The translations under genes were made by a program, and so were the position numbers. 64,000 nucleotides of DNA from Actinomadura luzonensis. GTDB lineage: Bacteria; Actinomycetota; Actinomycetes; Streptosporangiales; Streptosporangiaceae. A model generated the notes under the pieces. The model was not told where the DNA came from. It was given only the letters and a program-made list of their open reading frames with translations, and made no database searches. The DNA lies in NCBI RefSeq assembly GCF_022664455.2, contig NZ_JAKRKC020000001.1, positions 3,787,001 through 3,851,000 of the forward strand. The letters are read 5' to 3'. The number at the start of each line of letters is the position of its first letter. Positions within the stretch are counted from its first letter, which is position 1. Positions 6,901 through 13,716 of the stretch are shown here, piece by piece.

Positions 6901-8449
6901 GGGACTGGGTGGTGACGGCGTCCTGAGCCTGAGCGGTGACGGCGTCCTGCGGCTGGACGGCGATCCGGCTCTGACGTCCGACGGCGACAAGGCGGTCACG
7001 GGCGTGACCGACGCGGCGGTAGACGGCGCGGCCGACCTCCGCACGACGGGCCCCCGCCCGACCGGACCCCGCGCGGCTGCCTCTCGTACGGCAGGGGGCG
7101 GTGGGGGGCGGGTGCGGTGGCGGGAGTTGCCGGACGGTCTGCGGGAGCGGCTGCTCGCCCTGCGCCACCGCCCGCCGCTCTCCCCCGTGGTCGCCGACCG
7201 CGACGGCGCCGGCATCGCGCTGGAGCACCCCGGCGGGCGGCTCGTCCTGTGGCTGGACCTCGGCCCGCACCGCCCGTTCGCCCCTGCGGACGAGACCCTG
7301 CTGGCCCTGCTGGCCGGCCTGCTCGGCCAGGGGTTGCACCGCGCCCACCAGATCGACCAGCAGCGGGCGACCGCGCTGGCGTTGCAGCGGGCCATCCTCG
7401 GCCCCGCACTGCTGCCGAGGGGTTTCGCGGTCCGCTACGAGCCCGCCACGCGTCCCCTGGAGGTGGGCGGCGACTGGTACGACGTGGTCGCCCTGCCCGG
7501 CGGCAAGGTCGGCATCGTCGTGGGCGACTGCGTCGGCCGCGGCCTGCAGGCGGCGACCATCATGGGGCAGCTCCGCAGCGCCTGCCGCGCCCTGCTGCTG
7601 CAGGAGCCGGACCCGGCGGCGGCGCTGGCCGCGCTGGACCGGTTCGCGGCGCTGATCCCCGACGCCAAGTGCACCACCGTCTTCTGCGCGGTCCTCGACC
7701 CCGCCACCGGCCGGCTCGACTACTCCAGCGCCGGTCACCCGCCGGGCGTCCTCACCGTGCCGGGCGGCGACGGGGCAGGCCGGCTGCTGGACGAGGGCCG
7801 CTCGCTCCCCCTGGCCGTGCGGGTCGGCCGGCCCCGTCCCAGGGCGACGTGCGCGATGCCGCCGGGCTCGACGCTCCTGCTGTACACCGACGGCCTGGTG
7901 GAGCGCCGCCGCCGGCCGCTGGACGAGGGGGTCCGGCGGGCCGCGGAGACCCTGGCGGAGCACCGGCTCTCCCCCATCGAGGACCTGGCGGACCAGCTCA
8001 TGACGAGCCTGTCCCCCGGCGACGGCTACGACGACGACGTGGCGCTGCTCATCTACCGGCACCCGGCCCCGCTGGAGCTGACCTTCCCGGCCCGGCCGGG
8101 GCAGCTCGGGCGGGTCCGGACGGTGCTGCGCCAGTGGCTGGTCCGGTGCGGCCTGGCCGAGGTCGACGCGCAGAACGTCCTGCTCGCGGCGGGTGAGGCG
8201 TGCGCGAACGCGGTGGAGCACGGCCACCGCGACACGCCTGGCGCGCCCATCCACCTGTCGGCCTCGGCGGACGCGCACCGCATCCGCGTCGTCGTCGCCG
8301 ACACGGGCACCTGGCTGCCGCCGGCGCGCGGGGCGCGCAGCCGCCGCGGCCGCGGCATGAAGATCATCAGGGAGGTCATGCAGGAGGTCGTCGTCACGTC
8401 CGCCGCCTCCGGGACCACTGTCGAGATGCAGGCGAGGATCACACCATGA
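3980..8449 (+). CDS. hybrid sensor kinase / receiver / PP2C phosphatase / anti-sigma-type protein
   Basis: About 1489 residues and soluble, with no membrane segment. Domains in order: PAS (about 30-160); GAF (about 175-330); HisKA with NISHEFRTP (His about 359); HATPase with N-box NLLSNALKF and GSGIGLALV; receiver with VISDVMMP (Asp about 691) and KPF; a second PAS (about 780-890); a second GAF interrupted by an 8-residue repeat (954-993); SpoIIE-type PP2C with GGDWYDVV, VGDCVGRG and GDGYDDDVALL; and a C-terminal HATPase_c_2 with EACANAVEHG. Start at MVDTPRAEW, with GAAGGGG upstream. Inferred role: sense a signal, phosphorylate itself, and dephosphorylate STAS antagonists, with the last domain acting as an anti-sigma-like kinase. 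It overlaps the next STAS gene by 4 bp. Confidence 0.92.
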   Translation: MVDTPRAEWSEAVFPGTSEMAARMRAHRWADTPMGDPSTWPQSLRTALRICLTSRFPMIVWWGRELRFFYNDAYLPLLGSNHPALGKRGDHVWGEIWHIIGPMLESVLATGRATWSEDLLLPLHRHGYLEETYWTHSYSPLHDDDGEVGGVFTAVSDTTQRVVGERRLALLRDLGSQAGKARSVAEACELVARALGRAARDVPFAAIYLRRPGRTEPYAAEPYLAAATPADADPAALVADGAHGWPITQVLRGGGASTVSDLARRFPPLPAGDWRTPPAQAVVLPLGGEAGTGAIGAIVLAVGAGRALDDGYLSFLSLVARQTADLVNAAVAYEGAERRAAELAELDQARTTFFANISHEFRTPLALITGPLEELRARLGDGDERTREELEVVHRNALRLGKLVDTLLDFSRIEAGRMQARFEPVDLAAVTAELAGAFRSAMARAGLALEVDCRPLAEPVHVDRGMWEKVLLNLLSNALKFTFEGSVTVTVRQEGRHAAVRIADTGVGVAEHELPRLFERFHRIHNARARSDEGSGIGLALVRELVGLHGGTITAESRPGEGTAFTVRLPLGPPRAETGPAAGGERPAAADGAGPYLEEALRWLPGETAPDGRAGPGGPGALDMPEALPVPDALRVSGAPARVLVADDNADMRRYLARLLRGAGYRVRTVADGQAALESVLADPPDLVISDVMMPRLDGLRLLAALRADPRVAGVPVLLLSARTGPEASVQGLAAGADDYLVKPFTTAELLARARANVEMTRLRAHHARWREALLDSLREAFFVCDQDGTVIETNPTFAGLLGYGADGLPYPRPHPWWPDADTDAEAHEAAAQAFARTLREERGSFTAPLTSRAGRRLWAEATFRRLDDPQTGRRVIVGSFRDVTAEHLAVQRETATAALSVRLAEAATTSEALRAVLTQLRDLWQARHAVAALFTETAGEPEVMTDGDAPSAGDGVPGLGGDGVLSLSGDGVPGLGGDGVLSLSGDGVLRLDGDPALTSDGDKAVTGVTDAAVDGAADLRTTGPRPTGPRAAASRTAGGGGGRVRWRELPDGLRERLLALRHRPPLSPVVADRDGAGIALEHPGGRLVLWLDLGPHRPFAPADETLLALLAGLLGQGLHRAHQIDQQRATALALQRAILGPALLPRGFAVRYEPATRPLEVGGDWYDVVALPGGKVGIVVGDCVGRGLQAATIMGQLRSACRALLLQEPDPAAALAALDRFAALIPDAKCTTVFCAVLDPATGRLDYSSAGHPPGVLTVPGGDGAGRLLDEGRSLPLAVRVGRPRPRATCAMPPGSTLLLYTDGLVERRRRPLDEGVRRAAETLAEHRLSPIEDLADQLMTSLSPGDGYDDDVALLIYRHPAPLELTFPARPGQLGRVRTVLRQWLVRCGLAEVDAQNVLLAAGEACANAVEHGHRDTPGAPIHLSASADAHRIRVVVADTGTWLPPARGARSRRGRGMKIIREVMQEVVVTSAASGTTVEMQARITP
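6839..6958 (+). repeat. five 24-bp in-frame tandem repeats inside a GAF domain
   Basis: Five units encode GDGVPGLG, GDGVLSLS, GDGVPGLG, GDGVLSLS and GDGVLRLD. Alternate units are nearly identical, so the array looks like a 48-bp unit duplicated, plus one. It lies between the first strands and the rest of the second GAF domain of the hybrid kinase-phosphatase and probably forms a flexible surface loop. Confidence 0.9.
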
Positions 8450-8862
8450 GCGACACGCCCCTGACCGTCTCCGTCGAGCGGCGCCCGCGCGGCGCGGTCG
8501 CGCTCGTCGCGGCCGGCGAGATCGACATGAGCAACGCGCGGGCCTTCGGCGAGGCCCTGGCGCGAGCGCTCGGGGAACACGGGGACAGCGGGGACAGCGG
8601 GGACAGCGGAAACAACGGGAGCGACGGGAGCGACGGCGACAACGGGGAGCGCGGTGCGGGCAGGGGGCGGGGCGGGGCGCGCCCGCTGGAGGTGGACCTC
8701 ACCGGCGTCGCCTACATCGACAGCGCCGGCCTGACCTTCCTGTTCGACCACGCCGAGCGGATCGAGATCGTGGCCGGCCCGCTGCTCGGCAGCGCACTGA
8801 CCGTGTCGGGGCTCACCGAGCTGACCACCGTGCGCGGCCTGGGACACGCCGACCGCCCCTGA
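8446..8862 (+). CDS. STAS-domain anti-sigma factor antagonist
   Basis: About 138 residues; the ATG overlaps the stop of the upstream kinase-phosphatase (ATGA), implying translational coupling. STAS features: AVALVAAGEIDMSNARAF, LEVDLTGVAYIDSAGLTFLF with an intact D-S-A-G phospho-serine site, and a C-terminal ALTVSGLTELTTV. Between the first helix and the third strand there is an insert of about 30 residues made of GDSGDS and GSDGSD repeats. By analogy with RsbV, dephosphorylation by the PP2C domain upstream would let it capture an anti-sigma factor. It is the most likely direct partner of that protein. Confidence 0.9.
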   Translation: MSDTPLTVSVERRPRGAVALVAAGEIDMSNARAFGEALARALGEHGDSGDSGDSGNNGSDGSDGDNGERGAGRGRGGARPLEVDLTGVAYIDSAGLTFLFDHAERIEIVAGPLLGSALTVSGLTELTTVRGLGHADRP

Positions 8863-8863
8863 G

Positions 8864-8882
8864 CCCGGCGCTCCTGGCCGGG
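8864..8882. terminator. short hairpin between convergent genes
   Basis: CCCGGC pairs with GCCGGG round a 7-base loop just after the STAS stop and just before the stop of the opposing ATPase gene. The stem is short, so this is a weak call. Confidence 0.35.
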
Positions 8883-8889
8883 GGCGGTG

Positions 8890-9288
8890 TCAGACGGTGA
8901 CGGGACCGGCGAAGTCCATGTAGAGGCGCAGGCGGGAGTGGCCGCCCGGGTGGTCGAGGTCGACCCGGTCGCACACGGTGCGGATGACGAACAGGCCCAT
9001 GCCGCTCGTCGGGTTGGCGGCGGGCTGCCGGCGGAGGTGCTCGGCGCGCAGGGTGCCGCCGTCGTCGACGACCTCCACGAGGATGCCCTGCCCTTCGGCG
9101 CGCGCGGTGAGCCGGCCGCCCGCGCCGCCGTGGTCCAGCACGTTGGTGACGGCCTCGTTCACCGCCAGGACCAGCAGCTCCACCCGTTTGGCGGCCATGC
9201 CGAACGCCGTGGCGTAGTCGCGCAGGATCGCGCGGACCGCGGCCAGGTCCGTGCTGATGGTGAGGCTTAACTCGAGCAGGTCGCTCAA
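8890..9288 (-). CDS. RsbW-like anti-sigma ATP-binding protein
   Basis: A GHKL-ATPase of 132 residues of HATPase_c_2 type: N-box VNEAVTNVLDHG, G1-like VVDDGGTL, and GMGLFVIRTVCDRVDLD near the end. Proteins of this kind phosphorylate STAS antagonists or bind sigma factors. No ATG is available in frame; the start is a TTG at 9288, because the upstream ATG frame stops at once. It converges on the STAS gene at 8446 and stands 110 bp before another STAS gene (9399-9758) on the same strand, which makes that protein or the 8446 product its likely substrate. No sigma factor gene is visible nearby. Confidence 0.85.
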   Translation of the reverse strand: MSDLLELSLTISTDLAAVRAILRDYATAFGMAAKRVELLVLAVNEAVTNVLDHGGAGGRLTARAEGQGILVEVVDDGGTLRAEHLRRQPAANPTSGMGLFVIRTVCDRVDLDHPGGHSRLRLYMDFAGPVTV

Positions 9289-9398
9289 CGCTTCATGTCC
9301 CGTCTTGTCACGTGCCGCAGCTCACGGGCAGATCCGTCCAGTATGAGGCCCGTATGCCCGTTCGCGGGCCGGGCCTGGCCCCGTGAGCGGTCCGGCGG

Positions 9399-9758
9399 TC
9401 ATTCCGGCCGGTGCGTAAGCCCGCTCGTGGCGTGGTCGAGATCGTCGTAGGCAGGCAGCTCCTCCGCCAGCCGGGTGATCTCCAGCAGGGACGCCAGGCT
9501 CGCGCGCACCTCGACCAGCCGCAGGCCGCCGCCCCGTTCCTGGGCGCGCTGGTGGGCGACGAGGAGGCTGCGCAGGCCGCTGGAGTCGCAGAAGGCCAGG
9601 CCGCCGACGTCGCAGACGATGTGCGGGCGTCCGGGGCCGTCGAGTAAGGCCCGCAGCGCCGCCGCAAGCTCGGGTTGCGTCTGCCGGTCGAGCTCGCCGC
9701 GCAGGGTCAGCAGCCAGTAGCCCGTCCGGCGCGCCGCCTCGATCTCGAGTGCCGTCAC
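9399..9758 (-). CDS. STAS-domain anti-sigma factor antagonist
   Basis: A protein of 119 residues with a single STAS domain: YWLLTLRGELDRQTQPELAA, HIVCDVGGLAFCDSSGLRSL and GLRLVEVRASLASLLEITRL. The switch helix has D-S-S-G, so the usual phospho-serine is present. The GTG start has GGAGGGA a few bases upstream. The RsbW-like gene lies downstream on the same strand, so the two are probably co-transcribed and form a partner-switching pair. The acidic C-terminal tail (PAYDDLDH) is an extra not seen in minimal RsbV proteins. Confidence 0.88.
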   Translation of the reverse strand: MTALEIEAARRTGYWLLTLRGELDRQTQPELAAALRALLDGPGRPHIVCDVGGLAFCDSSGLRSLLVAHQRAQERGGGLRLVEVRASLASLLEITRLAEELPAYDDLDHATSGLTHRPE

Positions 9759-9867
9759 CGCTGTCCCTCCGGTAGGGGGGCCGTCGCGGTGCGCGGCGGC
9801 ATGGCGGCAAGCCTACGCGTTCTCCGGCGTTGATCGAACGCCGCTCACCTGGGGCTCCAGGGCGTGG

Positions 9868-10548
9868 TCACTGGGACAGGAGGGCCGAGCTGAGGCCGAG
9901 GACGGCGGTGACGAGGTTGTCGCCGAGCCGCCGCCAGGCCCGCTCGGCCTCGTCCGGCGGGGCCTGCCCTGCGGCCAGCTCGGTCTCCAGGTCGGCGCTC
10001 ATGTGCACGAGGAGCAGCCGGACCATGGCGGCGTGGCGCTCGGTCAGCTCGTCGTCGCCGCGTCCTGGCGCGGCCGGGCGGAGGCGGTCGAGGCGCTGGA
10101 AGGAGGGCGTGCTGGTGTACACCCGCCGCGCGTGCTCGCGCAGCCCCGGCTCCACGACCGCCTGGGCGAGGAAGCGCCCGTACCAGGAGGGGGTGCCGAG
10201 CTCGATGTGGTGCTCGATGCCGGGCGCGACGACGCAGGTGATCCACTCCCGCAGCGACACCTCGCCCCGCTCCTCCAGGACGGCCACCAGCCGGGCGCGG
10301 TGCCGCTCGATCGCCGCCGCGTGGTGCTCCAGGATCGCCTGGAGCAGGTCGTCGCGGCTGCTGAAGTGGTACTGGACGGCGGAGTTGTTGCGGTGGCCGG
10401 CCGCCTCGCGGATCATCCGCATGGACACGCCGGCGAAGCCGTGCTCGGCGTAGAGGCGCTCGGCGGTGCGCATGAGCGCGTGCCGGGCCCGGACGGAGCG
10501 GGGAGACGGCCGGGTGGACGGCGCGGGGTCCGCCGTGCTGACGTTCAT
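9868..10548 (-). CDS. TetR-family transcriptional regulator
   Basis: A protein of 226 residues. The N-terminal helix-turn-helix at about 22-70 reads ALMRTAERLYAEHGFAGVS, then MRMIREAAGHRNNSAVQYHF and SSRDDLLQAI, a TetR pattern with the subfamily signature NNSAVQYHF. The C-terminal domain is helical and would bind a small ligand. It lies 63 bp downstream of the P450 gene on the same strand and is probably co-transcribed with it. The 18-bp palindrome upstream of the P450 gene is a candidate target. A CGGTACCG octamer at 10570-10577, just before the start, is a weaker one. Confidence 0.9.
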   Translation of the reverse strand: MNVSTADPAPSTRPSPRSVRARHALMRTAERLYAEHGFAGVSMRMIREAAGHRNNSAVQYHFSSRDDLLQAILEHHAAAIERHRARLVAVLEERGEVSLREWITCVVAPGIEHHIELGTPSWYGRFLAQAVVEPGLREHARRVYTSTPSFQRLDRLRPAAPGRGDDELTERHAAMVRLLLVHMSADLETELAAGQAPPDEAERAWRRLGDNLVTAVLGLSSALLSQ

Positions 10549-10611
10549 GACCGTCCTTGTTGCTGTATTCGGTACCGTCTCCCCCTGATTATCACCATGC
10601 CGGGGCGCCGG

Positions 10612-11832
10612 TCACCAGGTGACCCAGACCTCCTGGAGGCCGCCGGACATGCCGCCGGTGCGCAGCCGCAGGTCGTCGGGGTGATCGCGGAGGTTCAGGC
10701 CGGGCAGGCGGGAGGTGAGCAGCTCGAGCACGACCTGGAGCTCCACGCGGGCCAGCGGCTGGCCGAGGCAGTAGTGCGGGCCGGCGCCGAAGGTGAGGTG
10801 CTGGGCGACGTTCGGCCGCCGCGGGTCGAAGCGGTCGGGGTCGGGGAACTTGCCGGGGTCGCGGTTGGCGGCCGGGATGTTGGGGATCACGGTGCTGCCG
10901 GCGGGCACCCGGGCGGCGCTCAGCTCGACGTCCTCGGTGATGAACCGGGGCACCCCGCCGATCACCGACAACGTGGTGTCCAGGCGCAGCACCTCCTCCA
11001 CCGTGCCGGGGACGAGGTCGGGGTCGTCGACGACGGCCTCGTAGCGGGAGCGGTCGGCGAGGAGCATCGCCGTCATGATGGCGATCATGTTGGAGGTGGT
11101 CTCGTGGCCGGCCAGCAGCAGGCCGCGCACGGTCGAGACCAGCTCGTCCCTGCTGAGCCGGCCGTCCTCGGCGTCGGTGATCTGGGTCAGCTCGCTGAGC
11201 AGGTCGTCACCGGGGTCGGCGCGGTGGCGGTCGACGAGGTCCGACACGTACGCGTTGAACTCCCGGTAGGCCTGGTCGACCTCCTGCTGCGTGTAGCGGG
11301 TGAGCGTGAGCATGACGCGGGACCAGTGCGCGAACTTGTCCTGGTCCTCGGCCGGGGCGCCGACGAGGGCGCAGATGACGCGCACCGGGAGGGGCAGCGC
11401 GAGCCCGGAGGTCAGGTTGCCCGGGGAACCCTTGGCGAGCATGCCGTCCAGCAGGTCTTCAGCCATGGCCTGGACGCGCGGGCGCCACACCTCCATCTTG
11501 CGCTGGGTGAACCAGCGGCTCAGCAGCCGCCGCCACCGCATGTGGCCCTGCCCCTCGCGGATGGCCACCGGGCCGGACCTGGACCGGTTGAACAGGCCGC
11601 CGTCCTCCGTGGTGGCCAGCCGGGCCGCGCCCTGCCTGGCCAGGTCGCGGCTGAAGCGCGGGTCGGCCAGCACGGCGCGGGCGTCGTCGTAGCGGGTGAC
11701 CAGGGTCGCCACGTCGCCGCTCGGCAGCCGTACGTGCGCGACCGGGCAGTGCTCGCGCAGCTCGGCGAGCTGCGGCGGCGGCTCCAGGGCGGTCGGGCGG
11801 TCGAACGGGAACTCGGGGATCGCGTCAGCCAT
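10612..11832 (-). CDS. cytochrome P450
   Basis: A protein of 406 residues, the normal length for a soluble bacterial P450. The I-helix motif LLLAGHETTSN carries the oxygen-activating Thr; the K-helix ExxR is in EEVLRLDTTL; the heme loop FGAGPHYCLGQPLARVEL provides the Cys ligand. The N-terminal region (VTRYDDARAVLADPRFSRD) is intact. It hydroxylates an unknown substrate and needs a separate ferredoxin and reductase, neither of which is adjacent. Upstream lies a perfect 18-bp palindrome, and a TetR gene follows, suggesting ligand-induced control. It resembles the CYP105/107 group, but I cannot assign a subfamily. Confidence 0.95.
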   Translation of the reverse strand: MADAIPEFPFDRPTALEPPPQLAELREHCPVAHVRLPSGDVATLVTRYDDARAVLADPRFSRDLARQGAARLATTEDGGLFNRSRSGPVAIREGQGHMRWRRLLSRWFTQRKMEVWRPRVQAMAEDLLDGMLAKGSPGNLTSGLALPLPVRVICALVGAPAEDQDKFAHWSRVMLTLTRYTQQEVDQAYREFNAYVSDLVDRHRADPGDDLLSELTQITDAEDGRLSRDELVSTVRGLLLAGHETTSNMIAIMTAMLLADRSRYEAVVDDPDLVPGTVEEVLRLDTTLSVIGGVPRFITEDVELSAARVPAGSTVIPNIPAANRDPGKFPDPDRFDPRRPNVAQHLTFGAGPHYCLGQPLARVELQVVLELLTSRLPGLNLRDHPDDLRLRTGGMSGGLQEVWVTW

Positions 11833-11869
11833 CGCTTGTCCTCCAGCTGGGGAGTCCGACCCTCCGAAT

Positions 11870-11887
11870 ATAAGATGATCATCTTAT
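11870..11887. promoter_or_regulatory. 18-bp palindromic operator upstream of P450
   Basis: ATAAGATGATCATCTTAT is a perfect palindrome 37 bp upstream of the P450 start, in the gap between the MoaD-like gene and the P450 gene. Such a low-GC perfect dyad is very unlikely by chance in this background. It suits a homodimeric regulator such as the adjacent TetR protein. Confidence 0.65.
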
Positions 11888-11923
11888 CGAGGCAAATGTC
11901 CCCTCTCCGGGGTGGAGGGTGCC

Positions 11924-12190
11924 TCAACCGGCCGCGATGGCCGTCAGCAGCACCACCTCGTCGGAGTCCCGCAGCGGGAGGTGCGGGCTGGGCCGCGGGA
12001 TGCGCTCGCCGTTGAGGAACACCTGGTGCGTGCGCCGCAGCTCGCCGGTCGCGTCCCGCAGCACCGGCCGCAGCTGCGGGTGCCGCTCCTCCAGCAGGGC
12101 GAGCGCGGTGCCGAGGTCGACCGCGTCGATCACGGCGGTGCGGTTGTAGTCGACGTAGCGCAGCAGGGCTCCGCTGAAGCGGAAGGTCAT
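11924..12190 (-). CDS. MoaD/ThiS-like beta-grasp protein without terminal Gly-Gly
   Basis: About 88 residues starting MTFRFSGALLRYVDYNRTAV. The pattern of a first strand, a helix (LGTALALLEERHPQL) and VFLNGERIPR followed by LRDSDEVVLLTAIAAG is that of MoaD/ThiS ubiquitin-like sulfur carriers. Genuine carriers end in Gly-Gly; this one ends Ala-Ala-Gly, so thiocarboxylation at the C-terminus is doubtful. AAGGAG lies 9 bases before the ATG. It is transcribed away from the histidine kinase and towards the P450 gene. No molybdopterin or thiamine genes are nearby, so its role is open. Confidence 0.75.
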   Translation of the reverse strand: MTFRFSGALLRYVDYNRTAVIDAVDLGTALALLEERHPQLRPVLRDATGELRRTHQVFLNGERIPRPSPHLPLRDSDEVVLLTAIAAG

Positions 12191-12261
12191 CGGCGGCTCT
12201 CCTTCGTCCCTCTCGCCCCGGGGGCGTTCCATCCTGTTCCACGGGGCGGTGCGCGCGGCCG

Positions 12262-12280
12262 GGTTAGCGGGACGCTTACC
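12262..12280. promoter_or_regulatory. two-component motif, copy 1
   Basis: GGTTAGCGGGACGCTTACC, an imperfect inverted repeat (GGTtAGCG / CGCTtACC), ends 22 bp before the histidine kinase ATG and lies about 72 bp upstream of the divergent MoaD-like gene. A second copy with 18 of 19 bases identical is at 14489-14507, upstream of the response regulator. Confidence 0.65.
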
Positions 12281-12302
12281 TGGGGGCTGCGAAGCTGTCG
12301 GC

Positions 12303-13613
12303 ATGCGAGGCAGCCCGTCGCGCCCGCGCTCGCTGCGCTGGCGCGTGCTCACCGCGATCAGCGTGGTGGCGGCGGTCACCGTCACGATGTTCGCGGTGCC
12401 GCTCGCGATCGCCGTGCGCGACCTGTACCGGAACGAGACCGTGACGGCGCTCGGCCGCGACGCCACCTGGATCGCCGCCGCGCTGCCGGACGAGAACCTG
12501 GAGCGCCGCCGGACGGTCCGGCTGCCCGCCCAGGTGCCCGCCGGGCTGGTCGTCGGCGTCTACTCCCCCGCCGGGCGCCTGCTGTACGGGCAGGGGCCGG
12601 CCTACTCGGCGGTCGCGGCGCGGGCCGGCGACGGGCATCCGCACGACGGGCGCGAGGGCGGGTTCCTGCTGGCCAGCGCGCCCGTCCCGGCCGAGGGCGG
12701 CCAGGCCGGGGTGGTGCGGGTGGGCACGCCGTACGCGCAGGTCGGCGAGCGCGTGGACCGGGCGTGGCTGGCGATGGCGGGCCTCGCCCTGCTGGCGATC
12801 GCGCTGGCGGCGGCGTTCGCGCTGCGCCAGTCGGCCCGGCTGGCCGCGCCGCTGGAGCAGCTCACCCGGGCCGCGCAGGCGCTCGGCGAGGGCGACTTCT
12901 CGATCCGGCCGCCCCGCTCCGACATCACCGAGGCCGACGCCGCCGGCCGGGCGCTGGCCGCCACCGCGGGCCGCCTCGGCGAGGTGCTGGAACGCGAGCG
13001 CTCCTTCAGCGCCAACGTCTCCCACCAGCTGCGCACCCAGCTCACCGGCCTGCTGCTGGGCCTGGACGCGGCGCTGGCCCGGCCGGGGGCCGACCTGAGC
13101 GCGGCCATCGAGGTCGCGGTGCAGCGCGGCGAGCGGCTGCGCACCGTCATCGACGACCTGGTCGGGCTGGCCCGCGACACCCGCACCGGCTCCACGCCGC
13201 TGGACGTGCCGGCCCTGCTGGAGGAGGTGCGCCTCGACTGGCACGGCCCGCTGGCCGCCCGGGGCCGCGGCCTGCACGTCACGGTGCCGCCCGACCTGCC
13301 GACGGTGGCCGCCTCCGCGCCGGCGGTGCGGCAGATCCTGCGGGTGCTGGTGGACAACGCGCTCGCGCACGGCGAGGGCGAGGTGTCGGTCGACGCCTCC
13401 GCGGTCGGCGACGCGCTCGCCATCGACGTCACCGACCAGGGCAAGGGCATCGACGAGGACCGCGACCCGTTCGCCCGGCGGGCGGGCGGCGACGGGCACG
13501 GCATCGGGCTGGCGCTGGCCAGGTCGCTGGCCGAGGCTGAGGCGGGGCGGCTGGTGCTGCGCCGCAGGTCACCGCCGGTCTTCAGCCTCCTGCTGTCGCC
13601 GCCCGCCCAGTAG
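12303..13613 (+). CDS. two-component sensor histidine kinase
   Basis: About 436 residues. The first membrane helix is at about 14-38 (VLTAISVVAAVTVTMFAVPL), an extracytoplasmic sensor region follows, and the second helix is at about 158-178. HAMP follows, then HisKA at about 236-300 with NVSHQLRTQ (His 241) and an HATPase domain with N-box VLVDNALAHGEG, G1 DQGKGID and G2 GHGIGLALA. The H-box is unusual in having Gln-Leu and Gln where most kinases have Glu-Leu and Pro. Start at the ATG of MRGSPSRPRS, since the upstream in-frame stretch crosses the motif copy at 12262. The likely partner is the convergent response regulator downstream. Confidence 0.92.
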   Translation: MRGSPSRPRSLRWRVLTAISVVAAVTVTMFAVPLAIAVRDLYRNETVTALGRDATWIAAALPDENLERRRTVRLPAQVPAGLVVGVYSPAGRLLYGQGPAYSAVAARAGDGHPHDGREGGFLLASAPVPAEGGQAGVVRVGTPYAQVGERVDRAWLAMAGLALLAIALAAAFALRQSARLAAPLEQLTRAAQALGEGDFSIRPPRSDITEADAAGRALAATAGRLGEVLERERSFSANVSHQLRTQLTGLLLGLDAALARPGADLSAAIEVAVQRGERLRTVIDDLVGLARDTRTGSTPLDVPALLEEVRLDWHGPLAARGRGLHVTVPPDLPTVAASAPAVRQILRVLVDNALAHGEGEVSVDASAVGDALAIDVTDQGKGIDEDRDPFARRAGGDGHGIGLALARSLAEAEAGRLVLRRRSPPVFSLLLSPPAQ

Positions 13614-13648
13614 CCGCCGCGGCGGCCGGCGGCTCCTGGGCGTTGTCC

Positions 13649-13712
13649 CGGGCTGGGCGGCGTCCGGGCTGGGCGGCGTCCGGGCTGGGCGGCGTCCGGG
13701 CTGGGCGGCGTC
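13649..13712. repeat. four 16-bp tandem repeats between convergent genes
   Basis: Four exact copies of CGGGCTGGGCGGCGTC fill most of the 103-bp gap between the histidine kinase and response regulator stops. The unit is not a multiple of three and the array ends 4 bp from the response-regulator stop. It may act as a transcriptional spacer or simply reflect replication slippage. Confidence 0.9.
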
Positions 13713-13716
13713 CGAT

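Noticed and set aside
3953..8278. A 4.3-kb open frame on the minus strand opposite the hybrid kinase-phosphatase.
   Set aside because: Composition is Arg/Gln/Gly/Val-rich with no domain pattern; it is the usual by-product of GC-rich codons on the opposite strand, where the plus strand has clear motifs.
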